DNA of 64,000 nucleotides from Prinia subflava (taxonomy: Eukaryota; Chordata; Aves; Passeriformes; Cisticolidae), in the NCBI RefSeq assembly GCF_021018805.1, contig NC_086283.1, positions 16,009,162 through 16,073,161 on the forward strand. Reading direction: 5' to 3'. A program made the position numbers and the translations under genes. The notes beneath the pieces were generated by a model. It was not told where the DNA came from, did not search any database, and worked only from the letters and a program-made list of their open reading frames with translations. Positions 1 through 13,018 of the stretch are shown here, in pieces. Positions within the stretch are counted from its first letter, which is position 1; each line of letters starts with the position of its first letter.

Positions 1-3000
1 CCAAGCCCATGAAATCCTTTCCTTCCCAGAGAGGCTGGGGGTGTGGCATGCTCAAGAGTATTGCTCTGATTGGGCTTGGAGTTTCTCAGAGCCTGTTTTG
101 CTGTGCTTGCATGAAACACCATCAGGCTTGGGGGAAGAGAAGAGGGAGAGGAAGTTCTGTTACTAGAGCCAGCATCACTAGAAGCTTTGTTAAGAAGAAG
201 ACCAAAATTTTCACATTACAGACAAAGTCTGTCCAGATTACATAGTGATACCAAACACCATGCTTGCCCCAGATATTTTCTCTCTTTTTTTTTTTCCCAT
301 AGGAATATTTTTAAAAATACTGATTACAGTCTCTTTAAAAAATTAATTAAATTTTAAATATATAAAAATTTCAAAATTACTATATAACAAGTAAAGCAAA
401 AAATCTATCAGCACTTCTTACAAGGCACAATGCGTATGAAAGATGTTTACCAATTAAGTTACTGTGCATTGAATGTCTGCATTACCTAATCATTCTCATT
501 TCTTCAAAACAATGGTTGCATTAAAATACTAAGTCTTTGAAAAAAGATACTAAGTGATCATTTAGCACAAGCTTTTTTGAAAATTTGAGTTCCATGTCTT
601 CATGTTTTATGAAAAAATTCAAAATATAGGCATTAGTGCAAATACACAAAAAATATTTAGTTGTGTGAAGACTTTCTCTCTTCCCAGACCACAGGGCACA
701 TTTTATTCAAAGCTCCCAGTGTCTGGAATACAATATCTATACAGGAAACTTGTCTGGTTTTCTTCTTTTTTCCCATCTTCAGTTCCTGATATCACAGAAC
801 ATGTCACCACCAATGAATATTCATAGTCATAAGCATCATTACTTATCTAGAGAAGACACTGGATCTTAAAACATTCTGAAGTTTTCAAATAAACTACATA
901 AACTGTGCTGTTTCCTGGCTTAAGAGACAGACTGGAAAATGCCATCAGATACTGTCTTTCTGTAATTTATTTGCCAACATCAGATTCTTTTAAGAGTCTG
1001 TTTACCACAAGGGCAATACATGGTTGGAAGTTCATAAACAGGGAGCTGTAAAGCTGATTTGTAGGAGAGACCTTTCATGCCTCCTGTTTAAATCACCATG
1101 AATCTTCACAGTGACTTGCTCAGGGTTAGGTGGTAGAAGTTGTTTTAGAGAAGGGTCCCATCTAAAAGGACTACTCAGCTTCTGTGCAAGCAGCCCCAAT
1201 ACAGCAGTGCAGCTTTTGCTTCATAATTCTAAAGTGTATTGACCAAGATGTTGGAAGGTGACTGGATTTAATGGCAATCTTGGTGGTAATGCCTCAGCCA
1301 CATTAACTTTGAGACAAGCGCATTTCAAGAAATATGTTCTAACTGTGAAACAGCACTCACAGTAACTTTGGAGCATGTAACTGCAGCCCCAGCCTGTCCT
1401 TGACATCTCTTTTTGGGTTTTTAAAGGAAGAATAATCATAATAAGGACATATCCTAATCTCAGTGCAGATATTCAAAGAATAGAAGCCATTGAAAAGTGT
1501 ATTTAAAGCTAACAAAGATTTTAAAATAAATAATTAAAAAAAAGTAAGGGAAAAAAGGAACAAAATTCATTAAAAATCAGTTTTTACCATACAACCTTAC
1601 ACTAAACTCATTATTGGTCCCTGGATATCTCCAAATACCTCCTGCTGTACACAGAAAATATCTAAAATTTCCTTCTGTACTTGCAGTGTAAATGATCATG
1701 CAATCTACTTCCTTGCTGGCTCCGAGGAGCTCATGTGTAATGCAGTGTATACACTGAATAAATCCCAAAGCCCACGGGCAAATTTTAAGTTAACCTCTAA
1801 CAGTAGTCAGGCAAATCACAACCTTGGTACCACATTTACATCTATGCCTCTTTCTGAAATCCTACTGAGATCAAGACTCACATTTGAAGGGTGTTTGCAA
1901 GCCACATTCACAGCCTCTCGTGTGAATGAAACAAAATTAGGCAAAGGATACTGCTGGGAGTTGAGGCATGAAAGATTTCAGAGAGTCTGTGTAAAACAGA
2001 AGATAATTTGTACATTAATGTATAAAAAGAAGGCTCACATTAGTAAAGCAGAGGAAGGAGAGGAAGAAACCACAGCCTCTATACTGCATTATTTGAGTTA
2101 AATAATGAAATCCTGATGGCTTTCATGGATAAGGAATTTTAAGTATTAGTCAAAGAGCTGTCTTTGTCTGATAACAAGACAAGACACAATTAAGCTAGCT
2201 CTTCATGATTCACACACTTAATGATATTCTTTAGCTATTTATAAATTTACAGCGGTTATAATTAGTAAAGCTATTAGTGATACCTCATCATAGCATTAGC
2301 CATAGTGCTTTTACTCCACAGAAATTGCAGCATTAACTTTGGCAATAAATCTGTTTTCTTGTCATCCTGTAAACTTGATAAGGAATGCTTCTCACTGAGA
2401 AAAACAGATTGATTTAAAAGGTGTCCTGCACTGACACAGAGCTGGTAGTCAGGTTCAGTGGAAGTGTTGAGTTAAATATTCAGCTCCCTTGAAGGGCAGA
2501 AGCAGCAGATCACCTTGACAGGTTTGAGCATTACAGAACCCAGCAGGCATAAGGCACAGAGGGGGTGTGCATGCTGGGACTGTGAGGATGGAACAGATGC
2601 TGTGCCCCTACACCCATCACTAGCAGTACCTAAGTAATTCCCAGTAGCTCCAGATTGCTCTAAAAACTCAACCAACCAAGCCACTTCAGTGAAGATTTCT
2701 TTTCCCTGGCTTATTTTCATATCACTTCCCCATAGTTGCTAACTGAGCTGTCTCAACTAAGTACAGAATAATCCAATGACAAGACATCTCCTTTAATTTC
2801 AGGATTTATCTAAGTAATTCATGCCAAGATGTAAAAAGAAGAAAGGAGAAGCTTGGTCACCTTTACATATGCATCGCTCTACAGCCTTTAGCACACCATA
2901 GTCTGTATCACTGATAGACCAGAGAAGAATGCAGACCAGGAAGCATTAAGCTACTTTAAATGACAGCACATAAATTCACATATATGTACTCATACATTCA

Positions 3001-4394
3001 TACACATGTATATAAGGTATATTACCATACATCCACAGTCCTATCAGATTTTTTCACCTAAAATCCATTGCTTTTTTGAAGGAGTCAGTGTTTCCGAAGA
3101 CTAAAAGATGGAGAGACATAGATACAGAAAATTCTCTTCATAGAGATGCTTGTGACAGAAAAAGGCAGGCATCTCACTTTGTGTTGTGGCAACATGCCAT
3201 GCCATGTTATCATGCAAACTAAAGGAGTAATGGGGGGACCTGGTCTGACCTTCTACAACTAAAAACTTCACATTCTGTGTCTCACTGAAGTGAACTGAGA
3301 AGGCTGGAGGCTATGGCAGAGCCATGTTTTTATTTTTAGTCTCAGGTATCTTCACTTCAGTCAGAACAAATCCAACAAATGCAATGAGACTCTATGACAT
3401 TGCCAGTCAGCATATTGTGTCAATCAAGGCTAGGCTTGGCATCTGACTCTGTGACTGCTCCCAAAGAAGACTCAGAGATATCAAAGTAACGCTGCAATCT
3501 GTGATTTACTGTGATTGCATTGTCTTAGTTGCACAGAAATGTGAAAAATTGCAATGAGGACAAAGTAGGTATGTTTCTTTCCCCACAGAAGTGTATATTT
3601 TAAAATGTTTTCTTCTAGACAGAAAACTAAGAACTGATGCAAACTAAATAGTGGACAGTTTTTATTCCCCACAAAATCAGATGGCAGCTCAAACTGCTTT
3701 TGTGACCACCTGTCCACTTCCTTTCTGGAGGAATAAAATTAAATGTAACAAAACTTCAAACCACCAAACATTTTGCAATGACATCATCTATTTTGACTCC
3801 TGAAGAATTCATTTTCCAGGAAGTGGTGTATACAGGGTTGCCAACAACAAAAGAGATTCTGGAATGAGAGCATGGTCCCTTATTGTTGTAGCAGTCCACA
3901 AAGAACAAAAAACAATATTGGGGATTTTTTTTCCTGTAATCCTTTTAGCTGTCTTAGTAGTAATTACTAGTTAAAAACTTCTTGCCCGTTGAAGGAAGAC
4001 CATGTATTTGAAGAAGGAGCAATTCCAAAATTCTAGAACCTACACCTTCAAAAATAAATCCAAAACTCTTCAGGTGTCATACTTCCAAAGTTGCACTTGG
4101 TCATTTAAAATCACTGAGATCACTGAGAAAACAATCATTCAGATATTTAAACCCAGAAACATGCTAAGATATCGTGATAAATTATTTTACTTATTTATCT
4201 CAGTGTGGGATATTGTTGATTCTATGATGCCGTGAATAAAAAAAGAAGAAAAGGAGAGCTATAGATTTAGCTGAGCCTGTGTATATGAATACATATTTTT
4301 TATAAATATGTCCATTATTTTCTTCCTGTCTGTGCTAACTGTAGTTCTAACAGTGATCCCCAAACTTTCTCCACTCTGACCCAAAGGTAGGTTA
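1..4394. other. AT-rich noncoding stretch, no gene seen
   Basis: Reading frames on both strands are short and none resembles a known protein. I see no exon with credible splice sites and no RNA gene. Minor low-complexity spots are a T run near 283-296 and an AT-alternating patch with several CATA/TATA steps near 2978-3020. Any transposon here is too decayed for me to name by eye. Confidence 0.6.
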
Positions 4395-4577
4395 TCACAA
4401 AATCTCAGTGATTAAGGTTGGAACATGCCTCTGGAAGTCCTCTGGTCCAACTCTCCTGCTGAAGCAGAACCATATAGAACCACTTGCTCTGTACTGCATC
4501 CAGATGTCTTTGGACTCTATCCAAGGATGGAGACTCCACAGCCATTTGCTGTGGCAATTCCAGTTATTTTTGCACTC
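4395..4577 (-). mobile_element. CR1 LINE fragment, 3' part, diverged
   Basis: Read on the + strand this is the reverse complement of the CR1 3' end: a block like 'aaggttggaacatgcctct', then 'gtccaactctcctgctgaag', a 'catccagatg' block and 'ggagactccacagcc'. These occur in the same order as in avian CR1 3' regions. The element is heavily mutated and 5'-truncated, as most CR1 copies are. It has no coding capacity. The strand follows from CR1's 3' terminus being at the low-coordinate end. Boundaries are by eye, within about 15 bases. Confidence 0.8.
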
Positions 4578-6965
4578 CTAGGCAAAAGATTTGCTTCCTC
4601 ACAGCTCCCTAACAGAAAATGTTCTGGTATCAAGTGGTGGCATTCAGATACCTTCACAAGCCAAAGTACTACGGAGTTTTACTTGATGAAAGCTGCAGTT
4701 GCCTCTCTGCAGGAAATGGACTAACTGAAATCATTGCACAAGCATTGATATAAAGGTGAGACGAAGGGGGGAGGACTGGAGAAAAGCTAAAAAAGGAAAA
4801 AATGAGAAAATTAATTCCTGTAACATAATGCCCCAGCTGCTTCACAGCATTGGCTGAGCAAAACAGAGAGCTGCAATGAAAAACTGAAGCAAATATAAAA
4901 AGTCCCAACTGTGGAAATCACTACACAAATACTCCTCCATATTGTGTAGGTCCTGAGCAAATCTGTACACCAAGTTTATCCCCATCTTGGAAAATTATTT
5001 CATTCCTCAAGACAACAGAAACAATCAACATTCAGAGTCATTCTATAGAGAAGTATAATGAGGTGTTTTCAGCAAAGAGTCTTAAAATGTGAGACTTCTT
5101 GTGCAAATGAAGTATACAGCTGCTGTTCTCACTGATGAAAGAAATGAGTCAACAAACCCTTTCAGAGAAAGTTGTTTTGCTCACAGATATATGGATACTC
5201 CCACAGTAATAAGCACTGGCTTGTAAAATGAGCTTTGAACCCTGTTTTCTTTCCCTTTTTAATGAATAGACACAGTGGGCAGCACACAGCACACACAGCT
5301 ACCTGAGCCAAACAGAATTGAGTACCAAGTTTACTTAGCTTTATTTGTTAAATGACTTTTTACTAATGAAGAAGCCTGTAAACCATTTTGTTGCAACCCA
5401 TCGACAAGGACTATTATCAAAGTCTCATAATGTCAGCTAGATTTATTGTTGTCTACTAGACATTCACCAAATTAATGGCTCTGTGCACAATTTTGCTGTA
5501 GCTATAATTTTGTATATAAGTTACATGCTGCATAAATATTTCTCCAGGAAAAAAAGGTCAGGTTATGCACTGAAGGACAGTCTCTGTAACAACTTGCAAA
5601 ACTCACGAGAAAGCCATAACATTTTTCCCCATGCCAAGGGCCACATTCTGATTTAAGCTGTTTTAATATCACATTCCTTGATTTACACCAACAGAAATGA
5701 GACAGATACAGGTTGTTTTTCAAGGTTATTTTGGGAATGTGGAGTTGGGACAGTCCTAAAGCAAATATCTTCATTTCTTGTGCAAATTATCACAAGTCAT
5801 CTGTAAGAAAAAAATGTGCCTTGATCTGCAAAGGATGGGTGGGACATGGCAACCCACGCTCAGGAGAAGCTCCAGTGCCCATATTGCTTTCAGTGCTGAA
5901 TATGACACTTTTGCTGTAGGACTATCAAACAGAAACTCAGACATGAAAAATGAATTAAAATCTCATTGCAACTCCACCCAAAGCGTGAACTCCAACCTGG
6001 ACCCCTGACACCTGACATAATTGGTAACTAATGCCACAATTTCTAATAAAAACAAATTTTAATTCTCTAAGCAGCTGCCATAAGGGAAACGACATAGACG
6101 GTAATTATGCGAGGCTCAGACAAGCGAACACTTCATCTTTTATTAATTCTACACTTTTAACAATTGAGCAAAGGACTTCAGTTTCCATTCCTTCTGTGTA
6201 TTGTGTGAGGATTTTTACCTTTGAAAAAGAAAGATGCTTTAGATGTTTCTCTTGGAGAAAAGAAAAACAACAAACTACAAAGCAAGGGACCTAAATATTG
6301 AACAATGAATTGCTGAACAATTCAGACACAGACTGAATGCTGAAGGGTTCAACCTTGAAGCATTATTTGCTAATTTTGGAGTAAATGTTTAACTACTAGA
6401 GTGAGATTTGCAAGTTTGTGATAAGGTTGATGATTATGTGATAGATTGTATTATCTTGCTGTGATCTTTCTCAATGTCCTTCTTCTTCAGAAGTGTAATG
6501 CACTTGAGAATTCAAAAAGCTACTTCAAAGAATTGTTCATTCTTTGTGGAGACACATCTCTTTGAAGTAGGAAGGGAGAGAGAGCAAAAGTCATCTCTAA
6601 ATTTTAGTTGAATTTCACATGCAAATTCTAGGACAACTCCAGGCATGAGGTCATTATGGCTACTATGCACATCTAGAAATGCATGGTACTGTTTATCTGC
6701 AATGCAACTGTGTCAGTACACACAGCCTGAGTTGCCAGCATGCCTCCAAAACCCTGCAGTGAAGGATGTCCCAAATCAGAGAAGTGGAAGTAAGTGAATG
6801 CCAGCACACTTGTGCTATGATATGTGATTGTAAAAAAAGAAGACCTAGCAAAAAACTTTAAACAGGCCCAAGCAATAAAAGTGAAATAAAATTTGGATTT
6901 CTCTTCATTCTCACTGTAGACACAAAAAGTATGGTCTAAACCCATTAACACATGATGCTTATCTT
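4578..6965. other. Noncoding stretch, no gene seen
   Basis: Only short open frames are present and none has a recognisable motif. Base composition matches the surroundings. I can name no repeat family in it. Confidence 0.55.
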
Positions 6966-7055
6966 TTAGCTCTGTAGTTGGAAAACCTTTTTCCTGACAT
7001 TCAACCTAAACCTCCCCTGACTCAGCTTCATGCCATTTACACAGTACTTCTCTTT
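6966..7055 (-). mobile_element. CR1 LINE scrap
   Basis: The text running 'cctttttcctgacattcaac' into 'ctaaacctcccctgactcag' and then 'cttcatgccatt' corresponds to the CR1 3' segment usually written as 'ttcctgatgtccaacctaaa' followed by 'cctcccctggctcagcttc'. Only about 90 bases are recognisable. The minus orientation is inferred from this alignment from memory. The family is well supported and the edges are uncertain. Confidence 0.65.
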
Positions 7056-10000
7056 TGTGGTAGTTGACATTCTCACTTTTGGGATGTGCAGGACATTGCA
7101 GGGCAGCTGGTTGCAAGAAAGACATGAATTTAATCATCCCTCACTGAGCTTTATTTTATATGTTGGATTTGATTAGGCATGAATATAGGAAATGCCTCTC
7201 ATAGATGATGTCTACAGGGAGTTAATAAAATCATACATCACTGTTATTTTCCAAGTTTAAGAAGCAGATGACTGAAAGTGAAATGGCCTGAGATTCTTTT
7301 TGCTCTTGAACCTTTGCTGAGTCCATTTCACAGTAAAGGGAGGGTGTGAGCGGGAATCTGTATAGCATTACATTTTACTAACAGAGTGCTATTCTACTGT
7401 GCATAAGTATCTGCAAACACAATTTCATGCTCTCTAACAAGACATGACAAAGATCATAATTTCTGGATTCAGAGAAAAGAATAGCATTAGATCAGAGGAC
7501 TTTTAGCTGACATGAAACCATAATAGTATGCATAGCTCTATCCCTGTAATACAAACCATTGTGCAAGAATAAACCTTTCCAATACAGTTGGGACAGTCCT
7601 TTTAGCTGTCCTGCTTTGAAAGTCATCCCAGATGAAAGTAGATAATCCTGAGGGATGAAAGAAAGAAAGAAAGGGATGAAATCCATCTCCAGAAGGTCAG
7701 TGGGTTTGCATTTCCATGATCGGTATGAGCAGTATCAGAACCTTGTTTCTTCTTCTATGCCTTTTGTAGTTATTTTTACATGTCAGCAATGGTATCTCTT
7801 ATAAAACAACCTCTTTTCAAAAGCCTGCATTGTACCAGTACCACTTACTGTACTGGGGATCCTTGCTGCATTTACCAGCACTTTTGAGTCCTCTCGATGC
7901 CTCTGAGACTCAAATTCTAAGTCCCAAACCATTATCCAGTGACTTGAACAACCTGAAACTGCATGGATTTCTAGTTTTGTGTATCTGCACACTTCCTAAA
8001 GCACTTAAACAGGCAGATGTGTGTTAAGTCTTTTGATAGCAGAAGATCTATCATTCCTTTCTCAATTACTTAATCCTGTAAGATCAACTTCGTTATTAAA
8101 ATCCCTCAGATTTTAAGGCCAGCCATCAATTATCCTCTCGGCACAGTGGTCATGGTTGCATTATAGCATCAGGAAGATCAACATGGCCATATCCTCACTC
8201 ATTGACCCTGTCAGTGGGTTCTGGATCACTCAATGTCATGTCTTAACAAGCAGATTTATAGCTCAGTTGCAGATGTGAGTTCTCTGGGAAATGTAGTTTA
8301 AAATAACTCCCCTCCCTAAAGCTATTAGTTCACTTAAACAGGACAGACTTATGAATGGATTCAAAAGAAGGAAAAGGGGAGATAAGGTTGCTTGGTGTTT
8401 CACCCCTTGGAAAAAAAATAAAATAAGCAAACAAAAGAAGAGGGAAAAATAAAGAAAAACTGAGCTTTGAAAGCTACCTTCTGCCACCTCTGGTCTTTTT
8501 CCGCCTGACAAGGCTGTCAAAACCTGGTTTGAAATCAAGTCTCCTACAAGGCGAGTGGGTAACCATGATAATCCCTGAGCTTCTGCCGCTGCAGGGAGAG
8601 ATCTTTCACAGTGTTTTGGCAGTTGCTGGTTCCCTCCTGCAGACACTCCAGCGAGGAAAGCTATTTCCTGTCTCACTTCACTCCAGGTTAAATCAAATCC
8701 TCTTCCTCACATTCTTTATAATAAACCCCTTAAGTTTTGGTGTAACATTTACTTTAGAACCTGAAACAATATGCTTTAAAATCACTGCTCACAGTAAATT
8801 TACGTAGATTAATAAGAAGTTTAAATTATAATGTAGGCTATTTTTTCCAGTAACGAAGCATAAATTTCTTGATTGCCTCAATATACCTTTCCACCCTTTG
8901 AATGAATGGGACATTTAACTGAAAATTTTGACAACACTTCTTTCAGGAGACTGAGATACATCTGCAGAGGGGTAATGAGTTTAATTTCCATTTTATCAGT
9001 ATGGGAAATCAGGACTTATATCACCACTATCTGTAAAGAGTCACCTCTTGAAAGAACTGGATGACCACTCTGCAGAGTATCTAGAATAGACATTTACTGC
9101 AATTAAACTTCACATTGTTTAAATGTTTCAAAGGAGTTGGTTTAACATTCTCTGCCACACAGTACCTGGCCATTCCCAGAAAAACAACCGAGTACCTTCA
9201 AGTACATGTAACGTTTGCTGCCAGCCTCAATGAACACCACAGTATTTGTGAGTTAATCAGTGCCTAATCACCTTCAAGAAAAATATGTCAGGTGTCTCTG
9301 GCTCCAGTCCCACAAGGGCACCTCCTACCAGATTTTCTTGTTATCTGGCATCCAAATTTGTTACTGTCCCAAGATGAATCCCCAAATCTCACCATCCCCG
9401 CCAGAAGGCAATAATCAATACCTTCACTGCATTAAGGATTCAGACTAGCAATTCATAAACTATAGTCAGAGACAGTGGGAAAACTTTTCCTTGAAAACTA
9501 GCCTCAAATCATCTCTATGGTGTGAAGCTCAGTGGTGCTCCGAGGAGGCAAGAAATTTGGAAAACAGTATTTATAGGACTTCCAGTATGACCACCCATCT
9601 CAAGCATGGACTGCTTTAAGCATGTATGAGAACCAATGCAAGCTACTTCCTAAGGGAAAATCTGCCATGCATGGGTTCTGAGTTTCTTAGCCTCAACAAA
9701 GCAAACCATAGACACAGAACAACTGTCTGACATGACAGCTTGCTTGTAGAATGTAACACTCTTAAGTTATATGTTAGGACAATAATTAACCATTCTCAAG
9801 AAAAAAGCCTCACCAATGAGGTTTTATATTGAGATCATGTCAAAAAACTTGAATGAGTTGTTCAAGTTGCCTTTGAATGTGATGTTACCACAGAACACAA
9901 CCAAACCTCAGGAAAATGAGGATTTGGTCTCATTTGCTTTATACCTAGAACTTGCAAATAACTTTCTGGTGCTTCTCAGGGTGGTTTTGCTGCTAGCTTT

Positions 10001-11064
10001 CAATTATACGGCATCATTTTAACAGAGGTTATTAGCACCCTGTGATACTTGGTGTGTCTTCCAGTCAAACAAGGACTTCATGCAACAACTCAAAGACCAG
10101 CTCATAAGTACAGCAAACCTGTCCTCTGAAGACAGTGATTGGAAGTATGTTATGACACTTTCAGAGAGACTTTATTAGTTAAGTTTGAGAATCTGATTGC
10201 CACCAGCCAATAAGACAATTTATCTATTCTAGATTGCAGAGGCTGATGAACCTGGAAATCACTCAAATACCGTCCAAATTGGCAGTGGTTCTTTTAGACT
10301 TATTAAGTAAAAGACACCCAGAAACAGTTTCTTTTTCTGCATTTCATTATAAAGGGGATCTCCAAGGCTTTGGGCAGCAGAGCATTGGAAAAGTATTCGC
10401 TACAATTTAAGTAGGTTTTACCCTCAAGCTTAAAAGTAGCTGTTAAGCTACTAATTTTTGCCACCCATCCCAATCACCCTTTCTTATCAGTTACATTATT
10501 AGTGACTAACAGCATTCAAAGCCTTTCTCGATTGTCTACTTCAGAAGTGGATGGACCCCCCTCAGTAAGTCCATTTCCCCTGAGCAGTCAGATACTTTGT
10601 AATCCTGTTTCTCCCGAAAATGAGCTATTTCCTTACATGCCGAGTAGCTTCAGGCAGCAATTCTGGTTTTGTTGGACCACTGCATCTGACCACCTCAGTA
10701 GTTTTGTTAAACACAATAAAAGAATGACACTAGGACAGATTAATTCCAAATAACATGGCTAATTAAATACAGCTGGAGATGCCTTTCCTACCAATGCCTC
10801 TCAACAATTCACAGAACACATTAACTAGTACTACCTGGTTTAAACTATTTAAAAGAATACTACCTTATTCCCGCACATTTCCATCTTTTGTTGAGAGATA
10901 TCTGTTGTTCAGCTTAAATAAGTATTTTTTAGATAGAATGAGTTGCACACAGTTATAATACCATGTGATTTAATATGCTATTTGCTTTACTTTGGTTGAT
11001 TACCACAACTAGCTGGATTTGCTGAAGCCTCAGCCTGCACGCTGGGGACTTTCTCCTAGATACC
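7056..11064. other. Noncoding stretch with a short GAAA repeat
   Basis: No coding gene or RNA gene is visible. A short purine-strand (GAAA)n tract lies at about 7656-7674. A purine-rich patch runs through about 8405-8460. The 137-codon minus-strand frame near 8263-8676 overlaps that low-complexity patch and looks like chance. Confidence 0.55.
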
Positions 11065-11280
11065 TTTACAGCCAGAATGGAGCTGGCTTGCTTAGTATTT
11101 TCCCTAGTAGCTGGTACAGTGCTGTGTTTTCTCTTTGCTATGAGAAGAATACTGATAACACACTGATGCTTGGATTGTTGTTAAGTAATATTTATTCTGA
11201 GTCTAGAGCTTTCCTAGTTTGCCATGCTCTGCTGTCAAGCAGGTGCACCAGAAGCTCAAACCAGGAGGAGAAAACAACTG
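11065..11280 (+). mobile_element. Degenerate ERVL-like LTR fragment (5' half)
   Basis: Several blocks match the 5' half of the common avian ERVL-like LTR in the right order: 'cctagtagctggtacagtgc', 'gctgtgtttt', 'gataacacactgatgct', 'ttgttgttaagtaat' and 'catgctctgctgtcaagcag'. The same blocks occur, better preserved, in the LTR at 27351-27927. The usual first bases and the whole 3' half are not recognisable, so this is a truncated relic. No target-site duplication can be assigned. It probably inserted well before the 27 kb copy, judging only by its poorer preservation. Confidence 0.75.
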
Positions 11281-12958
11281 TCAGCAGAAGCTTCAGCTTG
11301 ACAAGGTTAGGAGAGTGAATGGTCTGCCAGCATGGACACAGAGGGAGTTTTCATACAGTAGAAGACTGGGAGATGAGGTGATGCACAACAATGAAGCCAG
11401 GAAATCCAGTGCAAGTGGCAGGAGCTGGCTGAAAGATAAACTCAGCTTAAATCATTGCATATCAAATATGTGTTTGCCAGACCAGAGGATCAGTGCATAT
11501 GAGAGTGCTGTTTGTCTGGGACAGTTGCAAAAGTTGCAGATGTTGTACTTATCCTCATAGTCCAATAGCCTGAAAATTCATTATGACGGAAGCTCAGGTT
11601 GCAGTTCTGTAAACTCTCAAGCACATATTTTATTTCATTAACTTCCTGCACTCCCAATGATATCTGAGATCAATTGCACCTACAGATGACCCTCTCCATG
11701 AACAAGGACTTCTTTTATTACCATTTGAGAGATACTGAAAATACAGAGAGAGTTTATCTTATCACTGAGTTTGATCTATGCTGTTTATACAGTAACAAAA
11801 ATCTTCAACAGATAACCAAATCACTTACACATAAGCAATGAAAATGCTCACATTTTTATTTCATCTCATATTTCACATTTGGTCCTCTATGTGCAATAAA
11901 TGAACTTAATTGCATGCAGTAATTAATTTCTATTAACAGATATTTATGTATGAAATGAAATATTTCATATATTCATTAATTTTACAATTTTAGAAGCCAG
12001 CCACTCTGAGGTGCACTAATCAGATTTTCCATTTTGTGTGAAATGTAATTTTTTAATGAGCAGTAATAATTTTCTCTGCCTAATAAGTCACAAAAGGTGC
12101 TCTAAATCCCAGTCTCTTCAAATATAAAGCCATCTTCATCAACTTCAGCAATATTGTCTTGCATATTCACTGAAATGGATTGATCCCCTTCAACATCCTC
12201 CCCTTACTTCCATCTTTTCCTAGATTAATCAGACCCTAAAATGGTTTTGTCCTAATAAGTTTCTTGCTTTTATTACACTTTCATCACAAAGTGCACTTGT
12301 CCATCCCTGTGGCAGAGGGAGGTTTCTGAGCAGCAGCTGCAGGTACCTCTCTGTCAGGACAAAAACAGTGTTATAGCCTGAAGCCTGAGACATCCAGTCA
12401 GGAGGTTATGAGGGTAAAGGTGATTACACCCTTATTTCTATCTATCTATAAACTTGTGTTGGTAGCACAGGAGTCTATTTTACTCTTGCAGCTGTAAAAC
12501 TCTGAACAGAATAACAGGTCTTTTCTTTCACACTTTATTGGTCAAACCTTCTGAAATAGAATGATTAAAAATTAGAGTTTTTTCCTGTCCTGTAATACAA
12601 AGTAGGCTGTTGCACTACAGAAATATATAGAAAAAAAATTTTTGTGACATTCCAGTATTCAGCAATCCTAAGCTTTGTAAAAAAACCCCAAAAAACAAAA
12701 CAAGGCAAAACATTAGACTTAGCACTTGAGTAGAGAGATGCATAGGTCCAAAACCAGAAGAATTGCATTTGTGTAAAGCTAAAAAAATTCTGGTGATCTG
12801 GCTGTACCATGGCTAATTACATTGCCTCCTCAATCACACAGCATCATATTTTTCAAACAGCAAGTGTCAGAAAGGAGAGATCGCTCACTCAAATAAATTA
12901 AAAGTGGCTGTCATAGGGCGAGATGTATTCCTGATAACCACAGCTTGCTAGCCAGAAT
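11281..12958. other. Noncoding stretch, no gene seen
   Basis: The sequence next to the LTR relic contains a 113-codon frame (11219-11560) that starts inside the relic. It shows no family motif and I do not treat it as a gene. The rest is AT-rich and has no recognisable feature. Confidence 0.5.
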
Positions 12959-13018
12959 GATAAATGAATGAATGAATGAATGAATGAATGAATGAATAAA
13001 TAAATAAATAAATAAATG
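12959..13018. repeat. Compound tetranucleotide microsatellite (AATG)n-(AATA)n
   Basis: About eight or nine consecutive AATG units switch directly to about five AAAT/AATA units, ending in AAATGAC. The single-base difference between the two unit types suggests that one arose from the other by mutation and then expanded. Copy number is likely to vary among individuals. No coding context is seen. Confidence 0.97.
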
